The notes beneath the pieces were generated by a model, which saw only the letters and a list, made by a program, of their open reading frames with translations, searched no databases and was not told the DNA's origin. From Gemmatimonadota bacterium (GTDB lineage: Bacteria > Gemmatimonadota > Gemmatimonadetes > Gemmatimonadales > GWC2-71-9): a stretch of DNA of 64,000 bases. Position 1 is the first letter of the stretch. Each line of letters starts with the position of its first letter. The stretch is taken from contig JADJOM010000003.1 in the NCBI GenBank assembly GCA_016713785.1, positions 2,313,501-2,377,500 of the forward strand, in the 5' to 3' direction. A program made the translations under genes and the position numbers. This document shows positions 25,522-32,334 of the stretch, in pieces.

Positions 25522-26184
25522 ATGGAAGCCCACCTCGACCGGCTGCACGCCCGCGTGCGCGGCTGGTTCCCGCTGCAGCGCCTCGCGATCCTCTCCCGCA
25601 TCCTGCTGGCCCTGGCCTTCGTGCCGACCGCGCTGGTGAAGGTGCAGGGGTTGCCCTTCACGGTCATGGGCACGGACACCCCGGTGGGCTACTTCTTTGA
25701 TGCGATGCACCGGACCGGTGGGTACTGGCGGTTCATCGGCTGGGCGCAGCTGGTGGCGGGGGCGCTGCTGCTCGTCCCGCGCACCGCGCTGGTGGGGGCC
25801 ATCCTGTTCTTTCCGATCGTCCTCAACATCTTCGTCATCACCGTCGCGCTCGAGTTCAAGGGCACCCCATGGATTACCGGCCCGATGGTGCTCGCCGCCC
25901 TCTTCCTGCTCTGCTGGGACTATCACCGGCTCAAGGCCATCGTCTTCCCTGCCGCACGTGCCGTCCCGCCAGTGCCGGCGCCGGTCCCGGTGGCGCGGCT
26001 GGAGCTGGCCGGGTACGTGATCGTGACCGCCGCTGGTCTCGTGGTCCTGGCGGCCACCCGGAGCCTGGTCCCACACGGGGTGACGCTGCCGGGGCTTCTG
26101 GCCGGCGCGGCTGGCGGGGTCATGGTCCTCGCGGGGTGGCTGGCGGCGCTGCGCCGTCCGGCGCCAGCGCCAGCCGCAGGATGA
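25522..26184 (+). CDS. DoxX-like membrane protein
   Basis: 220 residues with about six membrane helices. The first four match the DoxX/DoxD layout: ILLALAFVPTALVKVQG, then GYWRFIGWAQLVAGALLLVP and FFPIVLNIFVITVAL. DoxX proteins are small quinone-linked or oxidative-stress membrane proteins; the extra C-terminal helix pair is unusual. GGGAGG lies eight bases before the ATG. The 3' end overlaps the convergent SMP-30-like gene by 65 bases. Confidence 0.7.
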   Translation: MEAHLDRLHARVRGWFPLQRLAILSRILLALAFVPTALVKVQGLPFTVMGTDTPVGYFFDAMHRTGGYWRFIGWAQLVAGALLLVPRTALVGAILFFPIVLNIFVITVALEFKGTPWITGPMVLAALFLLCWDYHRLKAIVFPAARAVPPVPAPVPVARLELAGYVIVTAAGLVVLAATRSLVPHGVTLPGLLAGAAGGVMVLAGWLAALRRPAPAPAAG

Positions 26185-27370
26185 CGATGTCCGCCAGCGC
26201 GGCGGGGTCGATCGGGGTGCCATCGCCGCGGAAGGCGCGGGATTGGGTGTTGGCAATGTAGAGGAAGCTGTCGCCATCGAGCGCCCCCGTCGTCATCCCG
26301 TTGAACAGCGGATGGTAGCGTTCGAGCACCTCGGCCTCGACAATGCGATCGCCCGGCGCATCGAGCCTGAGCCGCACGACCCGCCCCGGATGGATCCCGT
26401 TCTGGATGCCCACCAGCCCGCCCCGGTACCAGTAGAGCCCGTCGAAGCTGCCGGTCGGGAAGCCCGGCGGGGCGGGCAGCGTCCGGACGACCCGGGACGC
26501 GAGGTCGACCCGGTGGATATCGTGCCACCCGGCCACGTAGAGTGTCCGGCCGTCGGGGCCAGCGACGAGGCCGTTGGCCTCGGGGATGGTGCCTGGAGGC
26601 AGGAACTCCTCCATGCGGGGGCGATCGGGGCGGAGGCACCAGAGGGAGCCGTCGGACGTGCCGGTGGCGCACGCCATGCCGTCCGGGAGCACGGCGACGT
26701 CATTGAGCGCCCCGGTCGGGGGACCCGGATAGCGCGCGAGCAGGCGGCCATCATCGAGGGAGTACCGGTGCAGCGCGGCGCCGCCCAGCGCAGGATCCGC
26801 GAAGGCCCGGGGATCGTCGACCACCGCCCAGAGCTGCCGGCGCAGCGGGTCCACCCGAAGCCCCACGACCACCCGGCGCACCCCGGGCTCGGTCGCCGCG
26901 GCGAAATCCGTCACGCTGCCGTCCGGGTCGACCCGCACGATCTTCCCCTTGAAGCTCCCCGCGAACAGCGCCCGCGAGCAGGGATCGAAGGCGATGCCCT
27001 CCGGCTGCAGGTCCCGTTCGGGAATGACGAATGCCGGCGCGCCGTGGACCAGCGGCGGGTGGGCCGCGCGGATGTCGGCGACAATCCGGCGAAAGGTGGC
27101 GTCGGCATGCAGGAAGAAGAACCCGCGGTAGAACCCGGGATCCAGGCCACCAGGCGCCCGGCTCATTTCCATGAGCGCGGCCAGGGCCTCGGCGCGGTGC
27201 CCCGCCGCGGCATGGGCCGCGGCCAGGTTGAAGAGGACCACGGCGTCCTGCGGATCCCGTGCGTGGAGCCCCTCCAGGCGGACCAGGTCGGCGTCCTGGG
27301 CTGGCAGGGAGCCGGGCGCGAAGGCAAGCAGGGGCAGCAGGACGGCGGGCAGTCGCCGCAGGCGTGGCAC
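26120..27370 (-). CDS. Secreted SMP-30/gluconolactonase-like beta-propeller
   Basis: 416 residues from a GTG with GGAG seven bases upstream; the signal peptide ends GSLPAQ. Residues about 25-70 form a short TPR-like helical hairpin (AVVLFNLAAAHAAAGHRAEA). The rest is a six-bladed propeller typical of SMP-30/gluconolactonase proteins: EGIAFDPCSRALFAGSFKG, then GALNDVAVLPDGMACATGTS and NGLVAGPDGRTLYVAGW. Such proteins hydrolyse sugar lactones or merely bind; metal ligands cannot be fixed by eye. Confidence 0.8.
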   Translation of the reverse strand: MPRLRRLPAVLLPLLAFAPGSLPAQDADLVRLEGLHARDPQDAVVLFNLAAAHAAAGHRAEALAALMEMSRAPGGLDPGFYRGFFFLHADATFRRIVADIRAAHPPLVHGAPAFVIPERDLQPEGIAFDPCSRALFAGSFKGKIVRVDPDGSVTDFAAATEPGVRRVVVGLRVDPLRRQLWAVVDDPRAFADPALGGAALHRYSLDDGRLLARYPGPPTGALNDVAVLPDGMACATGTSDGSLWCLRPDRPRMEEFLPPGTIPEANGLVAGPDGRTLYVAGWHDIHRVDLASRVVRTLPAPPGFPTGSFDGLYWYRGGLVGIQNGIHPGRVVRLRLDAPGDRIVEAEVLERYHPLFNGMTTGALDGDSFLYIANTQSRAFRGDGTPIDPAALADIVILRLALAPDGAAPPATPRGP

Positions 27371-27465
27371 GGGCAGGCTCCGGGGGGTGAGGGCGCCTCC
27401 CCTACGGAACGACCCCGGGGGTGGTTGCGCGGATGCCAGCGCCGTAGGTTCGAAGGGCGCAAGCG

Positions 27466-27984
27466 GTGTCCACCACTTTCCCACCTGGGGGCGATGTGCG
27501 CGCTTCGATCGCGCGGGTGAGCATCAAGGGGCGGGTGCCCGGCGAGGTGGGCCTCCCCAAGGCCGCCGTGCCGGTGCTCTCGGTTTCCCCGGCCGGGGCG
27601 GCGGGCGACTACAATCGCTACCGGATGGAGTCCCTCGCCGGCGATCCCGACCAGGCGCTGCTGCTCGTCACGGAAGACCTGCTCGCCACGCTCAATGCCG
27701 CCGGCTGGCCGGTGGCCCCCGGTGACCTCGGGGAGAACGTGACCCTGCGCGGCCTCGCGGAGTCGGCGCTGCGAGCGGGCGTGCGGCTCGAGGCCGATGC
27801 GGTGCGGCTCGAGGTGACCAAGGCCTGCGTGCCCTGCCGCGAGCTCTACACCCTGCCGTATGTCGGCACGGAGCGGGGGCCGGCCTTCCTGAAGGCCGCC
27901 ACGGGGCGCCGCGGCTGGTACGCGCGCGTGCTGGCCGGTGGGGAGCTCCGGCCCGGCGACCCGGTCCGCCTGGCGGACGCCTGA
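27466..27984 (+). CDS. MOSC-domain protein
   Basis: 172 residues. GDLGENVTLRGL and VTKACVPCREL match the MOSC beta-barrel, whose conserved Cys (in KACVPC) carries sulfur in molybdenum-cofactor sulfurases. Stand-alone bacterial MOSC proteins (YiiM-like) handle N-hydroxylated or sulfur-containing substrates with molybdenum cofactor. The GTG start is divergent from the SMP-30-like gene, with TAGGTT 16 bases before it. Confidence 0.85.
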   Translation: MSTTFPPGGDVRASIARVSIKGRVPGEVGLPKAAVPVLSVSPAGAAGDYNRYRMESLAGDPDQALLLVTEDLLATLNAAGWPVAPGDLGENVTLRGLAESALRAGVRLEADAVRLEVTKACVPCRELYTLPYVGTERGPAFLKAATGRRGWYARVLAGGELRPGDPVRLADA

Positions 27985-28045
27985 CACTGTCCCCGGGGGC
28001 GCCGCCGGCGCCGCCGGTCGTTCCATCCCCCGCACCGAGGTCCGC

Positions 28046-28486
28046 ATGGCCGACGCGGCACCGCAGTCGTTCCAGCAGCACAAGCGCTACGTCCCGGGGT
28101 TCCACGGCGTCTCGTTCGCCCTGGTGCTCCTCACCTGCCTCCTGGCCCTGGCGCAGCTGATCCGGGCGCCGGGCCTCGGCACCCTGGGCGCCCTGACCGG
28201 GTCGCTCGCCCTGCTGGCCCTCTTCTGGTATGTCCGGTTCTTTCCGCTCGGCGTGCAGGACCGGGTGATCTGCCTCGAGGAGCAGCTGCGGATGGCCCGC
28301 CTGCTGCCGGCGGACCTGGCCGCCCGCGCGGCAACGCTCCGGCCCGGCCAGCTGATCGCGCTGCGCTTCGCCTCGGACGCGGAGCTGCCGGCGCTGGTGC
28401 GCCGGGTGCTCGACGAGAAGGTCGCCGGGCGCGAGGAGATCAAGGCCATGGTGACCCAGTGGCGCGCCGACACCCGGCGGATCTGA
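28046..28486 (+). CDS. DUF6526-like membrane protein
   Basis: 146 residues. QSFQQHKRYVPGFHGVSFAL leads into two membrane helices (about 20-62), then a cytosolic helical part (LEEQLRMARLLPADLAARAA) and the end EKVAGREEIKAMVTQW. This matches a small conserved membrane family of unknown role. Confidence 0.7.
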   Translation: MADAAPQSFQQHKRYVPGFHGVSFALVLLTCLLALAQLIRAPGLGTLGALTGSLALLALFWYVRFFPLGVQDRVICLEEQLRMARLLPADLAARAATLRPGQLIALRFASDAELPALVRRVLDEKVAGREEIKAMVTQWRADTRRI

Positions 28487-28487
28487 G

Positions 28488-28661
28488 CCACCGCGTGAGA
28501 CCGCAGGCCCCGGTTCCTGGCGTCGCTCCACCGCCCGCGGCCGGGCCCGCCTCACCCTGGAGGTAGCGCTCGCCGACGGGACCGGCCCGGCCGCCAGCTT
28601 CACGGGCCGCTACGTGGCCATGGCCCGGCCCCGCATGGCCGAACGCCGCCCAGTGGAGTAG
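28488..28661 (+). pseudogene. C-terminal fragment, probably hotdog-fold thioesterase
   Basis: The frame after the preceding stop has no start codon but reads RGRARLTLEVALADGTGPAA and SFTGRYVAMARPRM before TAG at 28659-28661. Strand-strand-strand with 'G.ARLTLEVAL.DG' and 'FTGRYVA' fits the last strands of a hotdog thioesterase. Only about 50 residues remain, so the rest has been lost. Its stop codon is also the first part of a TAGGTT promoter-like box. Confidence 0.35.
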
Positions 28662-28716
28662 GTTGCGACACCGGCCCGCGAGGGCCGACGACGTCCCCCG
28701 CCATCCCCGGGCCGCC

Positions 28717-29604
28717 ATGTCCGTACCACCCCGCACCTCCCCACCTCCCCAGCCGCGACCGCTGACGCCCGCGGAAGTGCACGCCATCGAGCGGGCGGAG
28801 CTGGAGGCATGGGGCGACATGTACCGGGCGCTGCCCCCGGCCTTCACCCGTGAATTCCGTCCCGAGCTGCGTGAGCAGGGGGACGTGGCCTACACCCGCT
28901 GCCGGGCCATCCCGTTCGTGCACTTCAACTCGGTGCTCAACCTGGGCCTCGGCGCGCCCGCCACCGAGGAGATGCTGGATGCCCTGCTCGCCGCGTACGA
29001 GGCGGTGGGCATTGCCCGGGTCACGGTGCTCACCCTGCCCTACTCGGAGCCGGCCGGACTCCCCGGCTGGCTCACCGCGCGCGGCTTCACGGAACGGCCA
29101 GGCTGGGACCGGGTGTTCCGGACGGCCCCGCTCGCGGGGCACGCCGTGGAGGACGCCGAGGTGGCGTTCGTGGACAGCCGGATGGCCCCGCGGTGGACGC
29201 GGTTCCTGGACCGCTGGTATGGCCTGCCCACCGCGCCCTGGCTGCAGGAGCTGGTGGGCCGCGACGGGTGGCACCACGCCGTCCTGGTGCAGCAGGACGA
29301 GATCCGGGCGGCGCGCAGCATGTACCTCGGCCCGCAGCGCACGGCCTGGCTGGGCATCGAGGCGCCGGTGCCCGGCGTGATGGCGCCGGGGTTCGCCGAC
29401 GATGACCGCCTGGTGCGGGCGCTGCTCGGGCTGGCGGCGCGGCGCGAGACGCAGCTGGCGGTGGCGGACCTGGCGGCGGTGCAGCCCGGCCGCAGCGGCC
29501 CGGCCTACGACCACTGGGAGGCGCTCGGGTTCACGGTCGGGTACCGCCGCGCCCACTACGTGCGCGAGCGGGCCGCGTCAGGACAAGCCGGGCGGGACCC
29601 GTAG
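28717..29604 (+). CDS. GNAT-like acetyltransferase, possibly two-domain
   Basis: About 295 residues. The N-terminal half (VHFNSVLNLGLGAPATEEML, LTARGFTERPGWDRVFR) and the C-terminal half (MYLGPQRTAWLGIEAPVPGV, HWEALGFTVGYRRAHYVR) look like a degenerate and a more regular GNAT domain. The closing W-E-x-L-G-F pattern is the usual GNAT C-terminal strand. No clear acetyl-CoA loop is visible. The ATG at 28717 is chosen over a TTG at 28663. Confidence 0.65.
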   Translation: MSVPPRTSPPPQPRPLTPAEVHAIERAELEAWGDMYRALPPAFTREFRPELREQGDVAYTRCRAIPFVHFNSVLNLGLGAPATEEMLDALLAAYEAVGIARVTVLTLPYSEPAGLPGWLTARGFTERPGWDRVFRTAPLAGHAVEDAEVAFVDSRMAPRWTRFLDRWYGLPTAPWLQELVGRDGWHHAVLVQQDEIRAARSMYLGPQRTAWLGIEAPVPGVMAPGFADDDRLVRALLGLAARRETQLAVADLAAVQPGRSGPAYDHWEALGFTVGYRRAHYVRERAASGQAGRDP

Positions 29605-29636
29605 CCCATCAGGCCGGGGCGGCTTATGCTATCAGC

Positions 29637-30023
29637 ATGTCCCTCCCCACCCCGACGAGCCTCCTCGACGAACTGGGCCAGGTGCGCGAGCACTGGGCCC
29701 CGCGGGTCGTGGCCGCGCTCAATGGTCAGTACCTCAAGGTCGTGAAGGTCCAGGGCGAGTTCGTCTGGCACCAGCACGAGGCCGAGGACGAACTCTTCCT
29801 CATCATCAAGGGCTCGCTCCGCATCCAGTTCGGCGAGGGCGACGTGGTGCTGCGCGAGGGGGAGTGCCTGGTGGTACCGCGCGGGGTGCGGCATCGCCCG
29901 GTGGCGCTCGAGGAGTGCTGGCTCGCGCTGTTCGAGCCGGCGCAGACGGCGCACACCGGGGAGGTCCAGACGGACCGGACCCGCAGCGTGGCGGAGCAGA
30001 CCGCGCACCTCCCCACCCCGTGA
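29637..30023 (+). CDS. Cupin-domain protein
   Basis: 128 residues, single cupin. EFVWHQHEAEDELFLIIKGS holds the first motif (H-x-H-x(4)-E) and GECLVVPRGVRHRPVA the second (P-x-x-x-x-H), so the metal site is intact. Similar small cupins are sugar-binding or mannose-6-phosphate-isomerase-like. A TATGCT box ends six bases before the ATG, implying a nearly leaderless message. The stop overlaps the DinB-like gene (GTGA). Confidence 0.85.
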   Translation: MSLPTPTSLLDELGQVREHWAPRVVAALNGQYLKVVKVQGEFVWHQHEAEDELFLIIKGSLRIQFGEGDVVLREGECLVVPRGVRHRPVALEECWLALFEPAQTAHTGEVQTDRTRSVAEQTAHLPTP

Positions 30024-30550
30024 CGTCACCGGTGGTGGCCTGGAGCGAGCTGCAGGCGGACCACGCCGCCTCCCTCGCGGCGTTTCATGCCGCCGCCGCA
30101 CGGTGGACGCCCGAAGCCTGGGAGGCCCCGCTGGGCCCCGGGAAGTGGACGCCGGCCCAGGTCGCGGAACACCTGCGGCTTTCGTACGAGGTGCTGGGGC
30201 GGGAGCTGGCGGGCGGCACGGGGCTGCGTCTGCGCACGCCCTGGTGGCTGCGGCCGCTGCTCCGCCTGCGCTTCCTGCCGGGCGTGCTGCGCCAGGGCCG
30301 GATCCCGGCGAACGCCCGCGCCCCACGCGAAGTGCGGCCCGGGGACGGCCCGTTCCCGCGCGCGGCGGTGCTGGCCGCGCTGGACGCCGGCGCCGCCGCC
30401 GTCAGTGCCGCGCTCACGGCGCGCCACGGCGGGGGCGGCGACGGCGTGACGCACCACGTCTTCGGGCGCCTGAGTCCGGCCGAGGCGTTGCGCTTCCTCG
30501 CCGTCCACAACCGGCACCATACGGCGCAGCTCTCCGCCCCGGGGCACTGA
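30020..30550 (+). CDS. DinB-superfamily protein
   Basis: 176 residues, four-helix DinB fold: WTPEAWEAPLGPGKWTPAQV and AEHLRLSYEVLGREL at the start and FLAVHNRHHTAQL at the end. The AEHL His and the HNRHH cluster are the metal ligands of DinB/YfiT-like thiol-transferase proteins. The GTG start overlaps the cupin stop, so the two are coupled. Confidence 0.8.
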   Translation: MTSPVVAWSELQADHAASLAAFHAAAARWTPEAWEAPLGPGKWTPAQVAEHLRLSYEVLGRELAGGTGLRLRTPWWLRPLLRLRFLPGVLRQGRIPANARAPREVRPGDGPFPRAAVLAALDAGAAAVSAALTARHGGGGDGVTHHVFGRLSPAEALRFLAVHNRHHTAQLSAPGH

Positions 30551-30577
30551 CGGCTCCACACTCTTCCTGAGCGGCGC

Positions 30578-31249
30578 ATGTTCGTCGGTCACCTGGCGCT
30601 CGGCTTCGCGGCCAAGCGCACCTGCCCCACCACTCCCCTGCCCTGGTTCATCGCGGCCGTCACCGCGCTCGACCTGGTGTGGCCGCTCTTCCTGCTGGCG
30701 GGAGTCGAGCAGGTGCAGATCCGCCCCGGGGCGACCGCCTTCAACCCGCTGGTCTTCGAGTCGTATCCCTGGTCACACAGCCTGGTGATGGCGGTGGCGT
30801 GGGGCGTGGTGCTCGCGGGGCTGGCGCGGTGGCGCGGCGTCGATGGGCGGGCGCTCGGTGTACTGGTCCTCCTGGTGGGAAGCCACTGGGTGCTCGATGT
30901 CATCACCCACGTCCCCGACCTGCCGCTGTGGCCGGGCCCCTCCCCGCGGCTGGGGCTGTCGTTGTGGAATTCCCTGGCCGGCACCTACCTGGTCGAGGGG
31001 CTGTTGTGGGTGGCGGGGCTCGTGATCTACCTGCGATGCACGGTGACGCACAGCCGCGCGGGACGGGCGGCGTTCTGGTCGTTCGTCCTGCTGTGCACCG
31101 GGATGTGGGCCGCGGGGCCCTTCGGCCCGCCTCCGCCGTCCGTGACCGGGCTCGCGGTCTTTGCGCTGGTGGGCTGGATCGTGGTCCCGTGGGCGTGGTG
31201 GATCGAGTCGACCCGCGGCCTCTCGTCCGCGCCCGGAGCCCGGCCATGA
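30578..31249 (+). CDS. YdjM-like membrane protein (putative metal-dependent hydrolase)
   Basis: 223 residues with about six membrane helices. FVGHLALGFAAKR at the start, ESYPWSHSLVMAV and SHWVLDVITHVPDLPLWPG supply His/Asp at membrane edges in the pattern of the YdjM (LexA-regulated) family of putative membrane-bound hydrolases. The activity is unproven. The stop overlaps the next ATG (ATGA). Confidence 0.7.
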   Translation: MFVGHLALGFAAKRTCPTTPLPWFIAAVTALDLVWPLFLLAGVEQVQIRPGATAFNPLVFESYPWSHSLVMAVAWGVVLAGLARWRGVDGRALGVLVLLVGSHWVLDVITHVPDLPLWPGPSPRLGLSLWNSLAGTYLVEGLLWVAGLVIYLRCTVTHSRAGRAAFWSFVLLCTGMWAAGPFGPPPPSVTGLAVFALVGWIVVPWAWWIESTRGLSSAPGARP

Positions 31250-31704
31250 ACATCCGTGAGCTGCTGGCCGCGATGAAGCCCGCCCGCACCGAGTTCCACT
31301 GGGATCCCTGCTGCTTCTGCGGCCAGCCGATCCGGGTGGCCGACGGCGATCCCTGCCGGCTGTCGTTCGAGCGCGGCACGGAGGCCCGGGACCGGCTCGC
31401 CAGCGAGTACTTCTGCCACGCCTCCTGCTTCCAGGCCCACCTCGACGAGGGGCTCCGCACCCCGCTCGGCGCCACGGTGGAGCGCCGCCCCGATGGTACC
31501 ATCACCAACGCCGCGAGCCTCACCGCCGATCACCTGACCCACCAGCGGGTGCTCTGCCCGGCCTGCGGGGAGAAGGTCTTCGTGCGGTGGCCGGAGGGAT
31601 GGGACGCCCACGCGGCCCACCGCTGCGCCGGCCTCACCGCCGAGGGCCCCGAGCTCCGCAAGGCGGAATTCAAGCGGCGGTTCGCCGCGCTCTTTCAGTC
31701 GTAG
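31246..31704 (+). CDS. Cys-rich, zinc-binding-like hypothetical protein
   Basis: 152 residues with three Cys clusters: DPCCFCGQPI, EYFCHASCFQ and VLCPACGEKV, the last a zinc-ribbon knuckle. These resemble structural zinc sites in small regulators. A basic tail (KAEFKRRFAALFQS) closes the protein. Coupled to the upstream membrane protein. No family named. Confidence 0.6.
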   Translation: MNIRELLAAMKPARTEFHWDPCCFCGQPIRVADGDPCRLSFERGTEARDRLASEYFCHASCFQAHLDEGLRTPLGATVERRPDGTITNAASLTADHLTHQRVLCPACGEKVFVRWPEGWDAHAAHRCAGLTAEGPELRKAEFKRRFAALFQS

Positions 31705-31719
31705 GCCGGGGACGCGCCC

Positions 31720-32208
31720 ATGCCACTGCGCATCCGCCAGGCCACCGTGGCCGATGCCCGCGAGATCGCGACCCACCGGGCGCTGATGTTCCATGAGATG
31801 GGCCAGCTCCCCGAGGCCTCGATGCCGGCCCTGGTGGCCCACGCCGAGGCGCTGCTCGAGCCGATGCTGGCGACCGGGGAGTATGTGGGGTGGCTCGCGG
31901 CGCCTGCTGACGCGCCGCAGGCCATCGCGGGCGGGGCCGGGGCCCAGCGGCGCCAGGTGCTGCCGCACCCCGACGGGACCGGCGGGGTGGCGGAGGGGCG
32001 GCACGCGATCGTCCTCAACGTGTGGACCGAACCCCGCTGGCGCCGCCAGGGGGTGGCGGAGTCCCTCATGGAGGCGGTGCTCGGCTGGGCCCGGGCGGAG
32101 CGCCTGGACCGGCTGGTGCTGCACGCCTCGGAGGCCGGCCGGCCCCTCTACGAGCGGCTCGGCTTTGTCCGGACCAACGAGATGCGCTACACCCGACCCC
32201 TCCGCTGA
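31720..32208 (+). CDS. GNAT-family N-acetyltransferase
   Basis: 162 residues. LRIRQATVADAREIATHRAL opens the fold, NVWTEPRWRRQGVAESLMEA contains the acetyl-CoA loop (RRQGVA), and LHASEAGRPLYERLGFVRTN is the usual end. It is not of the ArgA type and lies 15 kb from the arginine operon. Start is 15 bases after the previous stop. Confidence 0.87.
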   Translation: MPLRIRQATVADAREIATHRALMFHEMGQLPEASMPALVAHAEALLEPMLATGEYVGWLAAPADAPQAIAGGAGAQRRQVLPHPDGTGGVAEGRHAIVLNVWTEPRWRRQGVAESLMEAVLGWARAERLDRLVLHASEAGRPLYERLGFVRTNEMRYTRPLR

Positions 32209-32334
32209 CCGGCCCGCCATCGGGACTGCAACCCTTTCCGCCCCTCCGCGGTCCAACCTGAAACCCCGGACGGCCGCCCGCAGTCATGTCCGGGAGCCCA
32301 GGACAGACCTCCGTTCCCCCTCGACGAGCCCTCG

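Noticed and set aside
533..32208. Integron-like cassette array: many small, same-strand, unrelated genes of typical cassette families
   Set aside because: I saw no integrase and no attC-type core sites (GTTRRRY with matching inverted half) in the gaps; many genes overlap or couple as ordinary operons.
31720..32208. GNAT gene as the missing ArgA
   Set aside because: It lies about 15 kb from the arginine operon among unrelated genes, and nothing in its sequence points to ArgA.
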